DNA of 64,000 nt from Oleispira antarctica RB-8 (GTDB lineage: Bacteria > Pseudomonadota > Gammaproteobacteria > Pseudomonadales > Oceanobacteraceae), in assembly GCA_000967895.1 (NCBI GenBank), contig FO203512.1:2007350-2071349 (forward strand), in the 5' to 3' direction. The position numbers were made by a program, and so were the translations under genes. The notes under the pieces are model-generated. The model worked only from the letters and a program-made list of their open reading frames with translations, was not told the origin of the DNA and did no database searches. Below are positions 10,495 to 20,316 of this stretch, piece by piece; position 1 is the first letter of the stretch; each line of letters opens with the position of its first letter.

Positions 10495-11046
10495 ATGGAG
10501 ACAAACCTTAAAGCCCGGATGTTAGGTGCAGTTGCAACGGTGCTGGCATTGGCCTTGGTATTGCCTAATGTGTTGAAAGACAATCATTTAGATGAGGGTG
10601 ATACAACCTTAATCCCTGTAAAGCCTGAGACCCCAAGCTGGGTCGACGAAAAACAAAGTAGTCGTGTGCGCATTGAATTGAATGCTTTAGAGACAGGCAG
10701 TTTTGAGCAAAAAATAACAGCCCCTGAGCCTCAATATGCCCTACAAGACGACCCCAAAGATCCTAATGTTGCAGGAGATCGCGCTGGCTTAACACCGCAA
10801 GGAGCCCCCATTGCATGGACCTTGCAAGTTGGCGCGTTCAAAAGCAGCAAAAATGCGATTGAACTAAGAGACTCACTCCGTACCCAAGGATATAAAGCTT
10901 ATATTCTTAAGAACGGCACCGGGACCTATGACCGCGTCTACGTTGGGCCCATGTTACAGCGGGCAAAAGCAGAGCATGCAAAGGCCGAGCTAAACCAAAA
11001 AACAGGCATAAAAAACATTCGTTTACGGCAATATACGCCGGAATAG
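10495..11046 (+). CDS. dedD: SPOR-domain membrane protein, DedD-like
   Basis: 183 aa with one N-terminal transmembrane helix (about 8-24, MLGAVATVLALALVLPNVL), a variable linker, and a C-terminal SPOR domain of about 75 residues (WTLQVGAFKSSKNAIELRDSLRTQGYKAY ... VYVGPML). SPOR domains bind denuded septal peptidoglycan, and DedD works at the division septum in E. coli. Position between folC and cvpA supports the DedD name; function in this organism is inferred. The ATG is 20 bp after the folC stop. Confidence 0.88.
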   Translation: METNLKARMLGAVATVLALALVLPNVLKDNHLDEGDTTLIPVKPETPSWVDEKQSSRVRIELNALETGSFEQKITAPEPQYALQDDPKDPNVAGDRAGLTPQGAPIAWTLQVGAFKSSKNAIELRDSLRTQGYKAYILKNGTGTYDRVYVGPMLQRAKAEHAKAELNQKTGIKNIRLRQYTPE

Positions 11047-11114
11047 TAGCGGTAGCAGCATGGCTTTGTTAGAATCCGCGTCTTTCCTATACAGTCAACG
11101 AGTTGAGAAGCAGC

Positions 11115-11615
11115 ATGACGAGTATTGACTGGGCTATATTAGCGGTTTTAATTGTCTCCGCAGCCCTTAGTTTACGACGTGGTTTTGTTAAAGAAGCACT
11201 GTCTTTAATAAGCTGGATCGCCGCATTTGTTGTTGCTCGCGTTTTCAGTGGAAATCTTGCCACCTTATTAGTCGATTATATCGACACTCCTTCAGCCCGT
11301 TGGGTTGTCGCTTTTATTATCTTATTTGCAGGCACCGTCACTATTGGTGCCATGGTTAATCATCTAGTCGTTGAAATGATCCGCATTACCGGACTTTCGA
11401 GCACCGACCGTGTCTTTGGCATGGTTTTCGGGTTTGTTCGAGGTCTACTTATTCTGGTTGCCATAGTCTATGGACTGCAATACACCGCAGTGCCTCAAGA
11501 CCCTTGGTGGCAAGATTCGACACTCATGCCACACTTAGAAATATTAGCGGATTGGGCAAGAAAGATTTTGCCCACAGCCACTGATCATGTGATGTCATAT
11601 ACAAATAACTTATAG
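11115..11615 (+). CDS. cvpA: CvpA family membrane protein
   Basis: Inner-membrane protein named for colicin V production; the wider role is unclear (envelope and biofilm links in other species). 166 aa from ATG 11115, which gives the usual M-x-x-x-D-W start (MTSIDWAILAVLIVSAALSLRRGFVKEALSL); a TTG four codons upstream is an alternative. Four hydrophobic helices at roughly 5-22, 28-46, 63-82 and 100-120. It sits directly before purF, as in E. coli, with which it is probably co-transcribed. Confidence 0.92.
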   Translation: MTSIDWAILAVLIVSAALSLRRGFVKEALSLISWIAAFVVARVFSGNLATLLVDYIDTPSARWVVAFIILFAGTVTIGAMVNHLVVEMIRITGLSSTDRVFGMVFGFVRGLLILVAIVYGLQYTAVPQDPWWQDSTLMPHLEILADWARKILPTATDHVMSYTNNL

Positions 11616-11637
11616 CTTAATTTGAGGTTTATTACGC

Positions 11638-13155
11638 ATGTGCGGAATAGTGGGTATAGTTGCTAAGTCACATGTCAATCAGAGCATTTATGATGCACTG
11701 ACGATCCTTCAGCATCGTGGACAAGATGCTGCCGGAATCGTAACTTGGCATAATGATAAGTTATTTCTTCGCAAGGATAACGGATTGGTGAGTGACGTTT
11801 TTCGTACTCGCCACATGAAACGCCTTGTCGGCCATATTGGCATTGGCCACGTTCGCTACCCAACAGCGGGTAGTTCAAGCTCAGCCGAAGCACAGCCATT
11901 TTATGTAAACTCCCCTTATGGCATAACACTGGCGCATAACGGTAACTTAACCAATGCGGCTGAAGTAGCAGAGCATCTTTATAAAGAAGATCTACGTCAT
12001 ATCAATACAACCTCTGACTCAGAAGTTTTATTGAACGTTTTTGCTCATGAAATGCAAAAGCAAGGCGAGCTGATACCAACGCCTGAGTCCATCTTCAAAG
12101 CGATTGCTAGAGTGCACCAGCGTATCCGTGGCGGCTACTCAGTGGTTGCCATGATTAATGGCTTTGGCTTGGTTGCCTTTCGCGATCCAAACGGTATTCG
12201 ACCTGCGGTATTTGGCGTACGTGAACGCGAGCATGGTAAGGAATACATGGTCGCCTCTGAAAGTGTTGCGCTCGATGGTTTAGGTTTCAAGCTTGTGCGT
12301 GACATTGCACCGGGTGAATGTATTGTTATCACCAAAGAAGGCGAGTTTTTCAGCCAGCAGTGTGCTGAAGATCCAAAGCTAGTCCCTTGTATTTTTGAGC
12401 ATGTGTATTTTGCTCGTCCAGATTCCATTATGGATGGCATCTCGGTTTATAAGGCCCGCTTAAAAATGGGTGAATACCTAGCGGGCAAGATCATGAAAGA
12501 ACGCCCAGATCATGATATTGATGTGGTTATTCCTATTCCTGATACCAGCCGTACTTCCGCCTTGCAGCTTGCCAATCGCTTAGGGGTTAAGTATCGCGAA
12601 GGCTTTATGAAGAACCGCTATATTGGCCGAACCTTCATTATGCCAGGGCAGCAGCAGCGTAAAAAATCGGTAAAGCAAAAGCTTAATGCCATTGCTTTAG
12701 AATTTGCTGGTAAGAATGTTCTATTGGTCGACGATTCGATTGTTCGCGGCACAACGTGTAATCAGATTATTGAAATGGCACGTGAAGCAGGTGCAAAGAA
12801 TGTGTATTTTGCCTCAGCAGCTCCAGAAGTGCGCTATCCGAACGTTTACGGTATCGATATGCCTGCTGTTGAAGAGTTGATTGCTCATGATCGCACGGTG
12901 GCGGAAATTGAAACGGCTATTGGTGCAGACTGGTTGATTTACCAAGACCTCGAAGACTTACAGCGTTCTTGCCTGAATGGTGCGAGTACAGAAGTGCAAG
13001 AATTCGATTGTTCAGTATTTGACGCTCAATACGTGACCGGTGACATCGATGAAGCCTACTTCGAACGCCTGCGGGTAGCACGAAGTGATGCCTCAAAGTC
13101 GTCGGCTAACTCAGCCGAAGATGTTGCAATTGATTTGCATAACGATCAAGAATAG
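11638..13155 (+). CDS. purF: Amidophosphoribosyltransferase
   Basis: First committed step of purine synthesis, PRPP + Gln to phosphoribosylamine. 505 aa. Starts M-C-G-I-V-G-I, so the nucleophile is Cys2 after Met removal, with no propeptide as in other proteobacterial types. The glutaminase domain includes [14 protein letters not shown] and [10 protein letters not shown]; the transferase domain has the PRPP loop [13 protein letters not shown] near residues 360-373. A strong hairpin terminator follows 47 bp downstream, ending the trpF-purF run. Confidence 0.98.
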   Translation: MCGIVGIVAKSHVNQSIYDALTILQHRGQDAAGIVTWHNDKLFLRKDNGLVSDVFRTRHMKRLVGHIGIGHVRYPTAGSSSSAEAQPFYVNSPYGITLAHNGNLTNAAEVAEHLYKEDLRHINTTSDSEVLLNVFAHEMQKQGELIPTPESIFKAIARVHQRIRGGYSVVAMINGFGLVAFRDPNGIRPAVFGVREREHGKEYMVASESVALDGLGFKLVRDIAPGECIVITKEGEFFSQQCAEDPKLVPCIFEHVYFARPDSIMDGISVYKARLKMGEYLAGKIMKERPDHDIDVVIPIPDTSRTSALQLANRLGVKYREGFMKNRYIGRTFIMPGQQQRKKSVKQKLNAIALEFAGKNVLLVDDSIVRGTTCNQIIEMAREAGAKNVYFASAAPEVRYPNVYGIDMPAVEELIAHDRTVAEIETAIGADWLIYQDLEDLQRSCLNGASTEVQEFDCSVFDAQYVTGDIDEAYFERLRVARSDASKSSANSAEDVAIDLHNDQE

Positions 13156-13202
13156 CTCGGGTCAAGCATAACTTGATGTAAGCCATAAGCTTGATTCTCT
13201 CG

Positions 13203-13226
13203 CGGCCAGTTATCTGGCCGTTTTTT
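13203..13226 (+). terminator. Intrinsic terminator after purF
   Basis: Perfect 7-bp stem CGGCCAG / CTGGCCG with TTAT loop, followed at once by six T. Lies 47 bp after the purF stop and before metZ, which therefore has its own promoter. Confidence 0.93.
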
Positions 13227-13294
13227 CGTTTGTTGTATAAAATCATGCGTATAGAACTGTTTGTATCAATATTAAAGGGTTAGAAGAGATCAGT

Positions 13295-14512
13295 ATGGGT
13301 AAATTTTCCGATAGAGATTTTCGTTATCAGTCTGACTTAACGGATGCTGACTTTGAAACGTTAGCGGTGCGCGCTGGCCATGTTCGCAGTGCCAATGGTG
13401 AGCATAGCGAAGCTATTTATCTTACCAGTAGCTATGTTTTTAACTCGGCGGCAGAAGCGGCAGCACGTTTTTCGGGTGACGAAGAAGGGAATGTTTATTC
13501 ACGCTATACCAATCCTACCGTACGCACATTTGAAGAGCGTTTAGCGGCGCTAGAAGGCGGCGAAGATTGTGCCGCAACAGCATCGGGCATGGCGGCCATT
13601 TATTCGGTCGTTATTGCGCATCTTAAAGCAGGGGATAGTATTGTTGTTTCCCGCAATGTGTTTGGCAGTACGAACGTATTATTCGAAAAATTTGTGCGCA
13701 AATTTAACATTGATGTGCGCTATGTAGACTTGCTTGATTTAAAGGCGTGGGCAGAGGCCATTGATAGCACAACCCGCATGTTATTCTTAGAATCACCTTC
13801 AAATCCCATGAGTGAAATCGCTGACTTACAGGCATTAGCCGATCTTGCTCATAAGCATGATGCATTATTAGTCGTCGACAACTGCTTCTGTACACCCGCA
13901 TTACAGCAGCCACTGAAGTTTGGCGCTGATCTCATTATTCACTCAGCCACCAAGTATATTGATGGCCAAGGTCGTTGCTTAGGCGGTGCAGTGGTTGGCA
14001 GTAAACAACTAATTGAGCCTGTTATTGGCGTATTACGTTCTGCGGGTCCAACGCTTAGCCCGTTCAATGCTTGGGTGTTTCTAAAGGGTTTAGAAACCTT
14101 ATCTCTGCGCATGAAAGCGCACAGCGAAAATGCCATGGTATTGGCACGTTGGTTACAGCAACAGTCGCAAATAACAAAAGTTAACTATTCTGGCTTAGAA
14201 GATCACCCAGGTCATGAATTGGCTAAGAAGCAGCAGTCGGCTTTTGGTGGTGTGCTTTCTTTTGAAGTGAAAGGTGGTCAGCAAGCTGCTTGGCAACTCA
14301 TTGATGGTACGCGTATGATTTCGATTACCGCCAATCTTGGGGATACCAAAACGACGGTAACGCATCCAGCATCAACCACTCACAGTCGCTTAAGTCCAGA
14401 GGATAGGGCGAGGGCAGGTATTGGTGATGGTTTAGTGCGAATTGCGGTAGGGCTTGAATCTATTGAAGATATTCAGAAAGATATTGCGCTGGGCCTAGCA
14501 GCTATTGGTTGA
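13295..14512 (+). CDS. metZ: O-succinylhomoserine sulfhydrylase
   Basis: PLP enzyme that makes homocysteine directly from O-succinylhomoserine and sulfide. 405 aa. Cys/Met-metabolism fold: SRYTNPTVRTFEERLAALEGGED, ESPSNPM, and the PLP lysine in HSATKYIDGQGRCLGGAV. The C-terminal GLVRIAVGLESIEDI is conserved. The purF-metZ pairing matches Pseudomonas, supporting MetZ over MetB/MetC. AGAAGAG ribosome-binding site. Convergent with kdsB; a perfect inverted repeat lies between. Confidence 0.94.
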   Translation: MGKFSDRDFRYQSDLTDADFETLAVRAGHVRSANGEHSEAIYLTSSYVFNSAAEAAARFSGDEEGNVYSRYTNPTVRTFEERLAALEGGEDCAATASGMAAIYSVVIAHLKAGDSIVVSRNVFGSTNVLFEKFVRKFNIDVRYVDLLDLKAWAEAIDSTTRMLFLESPSNPMSEIADLQALADLAHKHDALLVVDNCFCTPALQQPLKFGADLIIHSATKYIDGQGRCLGGAVVGSKQLIEPVIGVLRSAGPTLSPFNAWVFLKGLETLSLRMKAHSENAMVLARWLQQQSQITKVNYSGLEDHPGHELAKKQQSAFGGVLSFEVKGGQQAAWQLIDGTRMISITANLGDTKTTVTHPASTTHSRLSPEDRARAGIGDGLVRIAVGLESIEDIQKDIALGLAAIG

Positions 14513-14540
14513 TGATGAAGATCCTGGCAGTATTTATGCT

Positions 14541-14574
14541 GAGTAAAGTAAGCCACTTTAAGCTTACTTTACTC
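14541..14574. terminator. Perfect inverted repeat between metZ and kdsB, possible terminator
   Basis: Arms GAGTAAAGTAAGC and its exact complement (13 bp) separated by 8 nt. It lies 28 bp after the metZ stop and between convergent genes. There is no clean T-tract, so termination is plausible but not certain. Confidence 0.6.
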
Positions 14575-14589
14575 TATTTAGAATTTCAG

Positions 14590-14648
14590 TCTTGTTCTTG
14601 TTCTTGTTCTTGTTCTTGTTCTTGTTCTTGTTCTTGTTCTTGTTCTTG
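14590..14648. repeat. Hexanucleotide tandem repeat, about 9.7 copies of TTCTTG
   Basis: 59 bp of uninterrupted TTCTTG units (CAAGAA on the minus strand), 21 bp beyond the kdsB stop codon. On the minus strand it is in the kdsB frame and would read (Gln-Glu)9-Gln-Asp-stop if the kdsB stop were bypassed. The unit is a multiple of three, so copy change would not shift frame. Confidence 0.98.
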
Positions 14649-14669
14649 ACGCTGAGATTCTAAACAGCC

Positions 14670-15431
14670 TTATTGGGCTAATAATTTTTCTACGCGTGCG
14701 ATATCATCTGGCGTATCAACACCATGACCCGGTGGTGTTGTGGTTATTCCCATGTGAATTTTCTCTCCATACCAAAGTGCACGCAGTTGCTCTAGGCATT
14801 CGGCTTGTTCGATTGGGCATTGTGACATGCGGGTATATTTTTGTAAGAACGATACGCGATAGCCGTACATGCCAATGTGACGATATACGGGCATGATGTC
14901 GGTAATTTTATCTTGGCCGTGTTTGTATAATTCACGATCCCAAGGTATTGCGGCGCGACTAAAGTACATGGCAAAGCCACGACCATCGAGCACTACTTTA
15001 ACGACATTGGGATCAAACGCATCTTCTGCATTATCAATGGCGGTGCAAATTGAACTCATGCCGGCTTCTGGATTTAATAACAATCCTTGAGCGGTTTGTT
15101 CAATGAGTGCTTTTGGTACTAGCGGTTCGTCGCCTTGTAGGTTGACCAGTACGTCATCTTTATCCCAGCCTTTTATTTCAGCAACTTCTGCAATGCGTTC
15201 TGTGCCATTTTCATGTTCAGGGCGCGTCATTACTACGTCTGCACCAAAACTTTTTGCGACATCATAAATACGTTGGTCGTCGGTGGCGATTACGATTTCT
15301 TTTACGCCTGTTTCAAGCGCGCGCTCGTAAGTATGCTGGATCATAGGTTTGCCGCTGAGTTCAATCAGTGGCTTGCCTGGTAAGCGGCTGCTTGAATATC
15401 GAGCAGGGATAACGATTTTATAATTTGCCAT
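14670..15431 (-). CDS. kdsB: 3-deoxy-manno-octulosonate cytidylyltransferase (CMP-Kdo synthetase)
   Basis: Activates Kdo with CTP for lipid A/LPS core assembly. 253 aa, the normal length. N-terminal nucleotide site IPARYSSSRLPGKPL, then ATDDQRI, VVMTRPEHENGTERIAE, VNLQGDEP and the C-terminal TTPPGHGVDTPDD. Ends at a TAA after K-L-L-A-Q. Past this stop the frame stays open for 27 codons into a Gln-Glu repeat (see repeat at 14590). kdsC lies 34 bp upstream on the same strand, so the two Kdo genes form an operon kdsC-kdsB. Confidence 0.97.
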   Translation of the reverse strand: MANYKIVIPARYSSSRLPGKPLIELSGKPMIQHTYERALETGVKEIVIATDDQRIYDVAKSFGADVVMTRPEHENGTERIAEVAEIKGWDKDDVLVNLQGDEPLVPKALIEQTAQGLLLNPEAGMSSICTAIDNAEDAFDPNVVKVVLDGRGFAMYFSRAAIPWDRELYKHGQDKITDIMPVYRHIGMYGYRVSFLQKYTRMSQCPIEQAECLEQLRALWYGEKIHMGITTTPPGHGVDTPDDIARVEKLLAQ

Positions 15432-15465
15432 GGTGTTAATGGAACCCTTTGTCTTTTTGTAGGCT

Positions 15466-16029
15466 TTAAATATTTATTGTCTTTTCGAATTCTGGCAGCA
15501 TGGCCTTTATATAGGCTTCTTCTAGGGGCATTCTACTGCCTAGCACTATGTCGGCTACTTCGCGGGCAACGCCTTTGCCACCGGCGGCATCTGTGATGAG
15601 GTCGGAGTGTTCTTTGACTAGCCAAAAGCCATCGGCGGGAGTGATGCTTAAGCCAATGCGCTTCATTACTTTTAAGTCAATTACATCATCGCCGACGTAG
15701 CATACTTCGTTAGGCTCTACCCAAAGTTCGTTCATGAGTTCGCTGAGCTTTTCCCATTTATCTTTGCAGGCAGGATAGAAATGAGGAATATCTAAATCAG
15801 CAATGCGCTTTCTAAGGGGGGCGCTATCTTTTGCTGAAATAACTGCGGTGACGATGTCGTAGGTGTTGAGTAGCTTGATGCCTACGCCGTCTTTGACGTT
15901 GAAATGTTTTACTTCTTCGCCACTTTCGCTATAACTTAAGGTGCCGTCGGTTAAGACTCCATCGACATCAAAGACTACAAGTTTAATGTCGCGGGCTTTT
16001 TCTTTGATTGAGTTTGGAAGGTGTACCAT
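15466..16029 (-). CDS. kdsC: 3-deoxy-manno-octulosonate-8-phosphate phosphatase
   Basis: HAD-family phosphatase that releases Kdo from Kdo-8-P, the step before KdsB. 187 aa, cap-less HAD: nucleophile motif VVFDVDGVLTDG at about 19-30, Ser/Thr motif TAVISAKDSAPL (with Ser in place of the common Gly-Arg), Lys-containing KDKWEKL, and the last Asp pair in CYVGDDVIDL. The C-terminal GGKGVAREVADIVL matches KdsC. Divergent from the membrane gene at 16136 with 106 bp between. Confidence 0.95.
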   Translation of the reverse strand: MVHLPNSIKEKARDIKLVVFDVDGVLTDGTLSYSESGEEVKHFNVKDGVGIKLLNTYDIVTAVISAKDSAPLRKRIADLDIPHFYPACKDKWEKLSELMNELWVEPNEVCYVGDDVIDLKVMKRIGLSITPADGFWLVKEHSDLITDAAGGKGVAREVADIVLGSRMPLEEAYIKAMLPEFEKTINI

Positions 16030-16097
16030 AAGGCTCTCGAATGATTTATTATCTATCTATTGTAAAGCAATATGGCAGCAGCGAAAAATATTAAAGC

Positions 16098-16106
16098 TGC
16101 TATAAT
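16098..16106 (+). promoter_or_regulatory. Extended -10 promoter for the DUF3429-like gene
   Basis: TGCTATAAT: an extended -10 (TG-n) joined to a perfect TATAAT at 16101-16106. No good -35 is seen at 17 bp, as is common for extended -10 promoters. The start codon is 30 bp further on. Confidence 0.5.
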
Positions 16107-16135
16107 GCTGTTGTTTATAAAAAAGGAGGAATAAT

Positions 16136-16579
16136 ATGATCGATGCTGCTAATGATCGTAAGTATGGATACGCGGGTTTAATTCCTTTGGCCGTCGGTTT
16201 TGCTGGTGCTCTTTTTGCAGTATCAGGTTCTGTAGAAGTATTTTTGGACTATTCGCTTTTAGTTCTAATGTTCTTAACCGGTAGCTGTTGGGGTGCGTTG
16301 CGTACCAAAAAGAAAAAGGCTGAAGATTGGCAGTTAGGTTTTACTATCGCTATCTTTTTATGGGGCTGGTTTGCTTCATATTTGCCACAGAATATTTCTG
16401 TTTTAATGTTATTGGTCGGCTTTTGGATGCTTCGCTTCCTAGAGTCTGACAAAGTGTTTGGAAAGGTTTATACCGAGGCGTATCACGATCTTCGTCGTCA
16501 GTTAACTTGGGTTGTGAGTGCTCTGCACGTGCTGGTTTTTGTTTTAATTAATTATACCGATCAGTTAAACTTAAACTGA
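16136..16579 (+). CDS. Small multi-pass membrane protein, DUF3429-like
   Basis: 147 aa with about four hydrophobic segments (roughly 12-32, 37-53, 70-100 in two parts, 120-142). The opening K-Y-G-Y-A-G-L-I-P-L-A-V-G resembles the uncharacterised DUF3429 inner-membrane family; I have no functional evidence beyond that. Very strong ribosome-binding site AAGGAGGA six bases before the ATG and an extended -10 promoter upstream, so it should be well expressed. Monocistronic, closed by a hairpin. Confidence 0.8.
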   Translation: MIDAANDRKYGYAGLIPLAVGFAGALFAVSGSVEVFLDYSLLVLMFLTGSCWGALRTKKKKAEDWQLGFTIAIFLWGWFASYLPQNISVLMLLVGFWMLRFLESDKVFGKVYTEAYHDLRRQLTWVVSALHVLVFVLINYTDQLNLN

Positions 16580-16583
16580 TCTC

Positions 16584-16630
16584 GCTTTGGCTGTGTGCTT
16601 TTTAGGGCGCAGCCAAAGCTGTTTTCTTCT
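16584..16630 (+). terminator. Terminator after the DUF3429-like gene
   Basis: 10-bp perfect stem GCTTTGGCTG / CAGCCAAAGC (16584-16593 and 16610-16619), loop of 16 nt, followed by a T-rich stretch. A smaller repeat GATCAGTT/AACTGATC overlaps the stop codon just before it. Confidence 0.75.
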
Positions 16631-16677
16631 TTCTTCTGTCCATTCCTGCTTTCCATTAACACGTACGATTAAGTGGC

Positions 16678-17601
16678 TTACATGTTTAGCTTTTTCCCCT
16701 CTATAAGCTCTTTTGAGTCAGTCCAGAGTTTCTCAAATTCCGTACGATGGCGGCGCACGCTGTAGCGGTTGCTAAAGTTGCAATGGGTCGTCTGGTAGTC
16801 AAACCTTAAGTAACCTGATAGATCGAATAGTACTTGGTTGCTGTACACTTCTTTGTTGTTGAACATGTCTATAGCGCGGATCTTGAAGCGACTACTCATA
16901 CGATGCTGTAGCTGAAGTAGGGGGTGTTCTGATAATCCTGGGGTTTCTTTATTAATTAAAACCCGCAGTTGAGTTTGCCGTGACTTTTTAATGAAGCTGG
17001 TTAGGTTGGAGATGCAGGCGGCATTATTGAAGAGTGGGTGTGTTAGATCATTTATTTGGATATTGATTTCACGTGAACACTGACTGCTGCCGATTTGAAA
17101 CCAGACCGAGCTCGCGACTGCCAGGTTCGAAATATGGCTCTCATCGTCGGCTCCGAGTATGTAAGTCTTACTGGTCGGGTTTGGGCGTTTCAGTATTTTT
17201 TGCATTTGTATGTGGGGAATGCCTGCATCCCAAGACATTTCTTCGGTAGGGCGATAGCCATTTTTAAAGTAAAAATAGTAGCTATTGGCTTGGCTGCTGA
17301 GAAACATTTTACTCTTTTTCTTATCGAGTAAGTGCTCTTCTGCAGCGCGCAAAATACGACCACCCCAGCCATGTGTGCGGTAATCTTTTAGCACAGCAAG
17401 GCGGCCAAGCCGGCCATCTTTTAATAGTCGAGCGCAGGCAACAGGACGGTTGCCTTCTTTGCCTAAAAAGTGGATCGCTTGTTTGTCTAGGTGATCCCAT
17501 TCTAGGTCTTCGGGTACTTGCTGCTCTTCAACGAAAACCTTTTGACGGATCAGGCGAAGCGCAGTTTGGGCATCGTCCCAGCTAACTATGTTAATTTCCA
17601 T
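16678..17601 (-). CDS. GNAT acetyltransferase with an extra C-terminal domain
   Basis: 307 aa in two parts. Residues 1-135 are a GNAT domain of the ElaA-like kind: VFVEEQQVPEDLEWD, then the acetyl-CoA loop RLGRLAVLKDYRTHGWGGRIL with the R-x-x-G-x-G motif, and SSQANSYYFYFKNGY. Residues ~150-300 form a second domain (IQINDLTHPLFNN ... LRVLINKETPGLSEHPLL ... VYSNQVLFDLSGYLRFDYQTTHCNFSNRYSVRRHR); I recall a similar domain behind GNATs of pseudomonads (DUF7931), function unknown. The gene starts 13 bp after roxA stops, so they are one transcript. Substrate unknown. Confidence 0.8.
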   Translation of the reverse strand: MEINIVSWDDAQTALRLIRQKVFVEEQQVPEDLEWDHLDKQAIHFLGKEGNRPVACARLLKDGRLGRLAVLKDYRTHGWGGRILRAAEEHLLDKKKSKMFLSSQANSYYFYFKNGYRPTEEMSWDAGIPHIQMQKILKRPNPTSKTYILGADDESHISNLAVASSVWFQIGSSQCSREINIQINDLTHPLFNNAACISNLTSFIKKSRQTQLRVLINKETPGLSEHPLLQLQHRMSSRFKIRAIDMFNNKEVYSNQVLFDLSGYLRFDYQTTHCNFSNRYSVRRHRTEFEKLWTDSKELIEGKKLNM

Positions 17602-17614
17602 GTAAGCTCCTAGG

Positions 17615-18787
17615 CTATTCGGCGCTAAAGAAGTGACCGTCTTGCCATAAGCTTAGCAGCAGCTTTTCATTGTTTCGATCTTCGCAAAAACTTTGCAGTT
17701 GGCGTCCATTGTATTGGCGCTGCTGAGTGAGGTATTGTGCGAGTTTTAGGCTGGTTTGTGCAATGGGATATACCTTGCCACCGGCGTAGAAACTGAGGCT
17801 GTTTTCATTTTGATTAAAGGCGAATCTAGAGTGTAGTTCTCTTTGTATATCAATAACTTGCAAGTCATACTTAAGGTCGCTTATATGATATGAGTTTTGG
17901 CTTTTACCTTCATCATCATCGCGCTCTTGTGGGTATTTGGCTTCTGTCATGAGCTTGCCAATGGTATCGCTTAATAAGACAGGATCGGCGAGGGCTTGTG
18001 TCATAAATTGCCGTACTTGCTGCAATGCCGCTGCGCTTATTTCGCCGCTGTTTTCTTGCAGGACAAGCTCTGGATCGCCATAGCGTTGGTCCTCATTGCT
18101 GCTGGCATCGATTTGGTCGACTAGGCTGTGCATGAGTTCACTTTGGCTAGGGGCGCGGAAGCCAATGCTGTAGGTCTGGCAGTTGCCCTGAGAAATGCCA
18201 TAGTGAGCAAGTCGAGGGGGTAAATAAAGCATGTCGCCAGGTTCTAATACCCAGCGATCAGTTTCTTCGAATTTGGCCAGTAAACGTAATTTGGTTTCTT
18301 TCAAGAACTCATCATGTTCGCTGCACATTTGGCCTACGCGCCATTCTCGCATTCCTTCGGCTTGCAGTAAAAATACGTCGTATTGATCGTAATGCGGGCC
18401 AACGCTGCCACCGTCTGTGGCGAAGCTGATCATGAGGTCGTCAATGCGCCAGTTCGGTATGAAATTGAAGTCTTGAAGTAGGTCGGCTGCTTCAGGTACC
18501 CATTGATCGACACCTTGAATAAGCAGGGTCCATTTATCTTTCGGTAGTGTAGTAAAAGTCTCTTCTTCGAAGGGGCCGCTGATTAACTGCCAAGGAGAGT
18601 TCGGGCCGTTCTCTATAATGATGCGGGATTCGACTTCTTCTTCAAGGCTCATGCCTGCCAATTCATCTGAGGGTATTAGTGGTTCGAAATTTGGGTAGGC
18701 TTGGCGAATCAAAAGAGGTTTTTTCTGCCAGTATTCTTTTAAAAATTGTTCTTTGCTGATGTTGCCTAAAATATCCACTTGATTCAC
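17615..18787 (-). CDS. roxA: Cupin/JmjC-type ribosomal protein hydroxylase
   Basis: Fe(II)/2-oxoglutarate oxygenase of the YcfD/RoxA family, which hydroxylates an arginine of ribosomal protein L16 in E. coli. 390 aa. N-terminal jelly-roll with the metal motif H-x-D in GPHYDQYDVFLLQ near residue 132 and the distal His in LPPRLAHYGIS near residue 195; C-terminal winged-helix-like region to the end. Neighbours purB/hflD/mnmA are the usual context of this family in gammaproteobacteria. It shares a transcript with the GNAT gene behind it. Confidence 0.9.
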   Translation of the reverse strand: MNQVDILGNISKEQFLKEYWQKKPLLIRQAYPNFEPLIPSDELAGMSLEEEVESRIIIENGPNSPWQLISGPFEEETFTTLPKDKWTLLIQGVDQWVPEAADLLQDFNFIPNWRIDDLMISFATDGGSVGPHYDQYDVFLLQAEGMREWRVGQMCSEHDEFLKETKLRLLAKFEETDRWVLEPGDMLYLPPRLAHYGISQGNCQTYSIGFRAPSQSELMHSLVDQIDASSNEDQRYGDPELVLQENSGEISAAALQQVRQFMTQALADPVLLSDTIGKLMTEAKYPQERDDDEGKSQNSYHISDLKYDLQVIDIQRELHSRFAFNQNENSLSFYAGGKVYPIAQTSLKLAQYLTQQRQYNGRQLQSFCEDRNNEKLLLSLWQDGHFFSAE

Positions 18788-18836
18788 CGTGTGCTGATTT
18801 GTTGATTGCGGCGAATAATACAGGTTTTAAGGATTT

Positions 18837-18886
18837 TTACCACGGAGTGCGCGGAGGCGTAGCCGCCTCTATGCCCACCGTGGTAA
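18837..18886. repeat. Nested inverted repeat between purB and roxA
   Basis: Outer arms TTACCACGG / CCGTGGTAA (9 bp, perfect) enclose inner arms GAGGCG / CGCCTC with a 4-nt loop. It begins 7 bp past the purB stop on the minus strand. It may act as an attenuator or terminator, but there is no T-tract; the CCACGG-type ends look like those of small dispersed intergenic elements. One copy only in this window. Confidence 0.75.
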
Positions 18887-18892
18887 GTGCTG

Positions 18893-20275
<1,383 letters not shown>

Positions 20276-20316
20276 TCAGTAGATTAATATATAACTGGAA
20301 AATTAAGGCGCGCATT

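Noticed and set aside
14590-14648. Tandem repeat as a CRISPR array
   Set aside because: It is a pure 6-bp microsatellite without spacers; no cas genes in the window.
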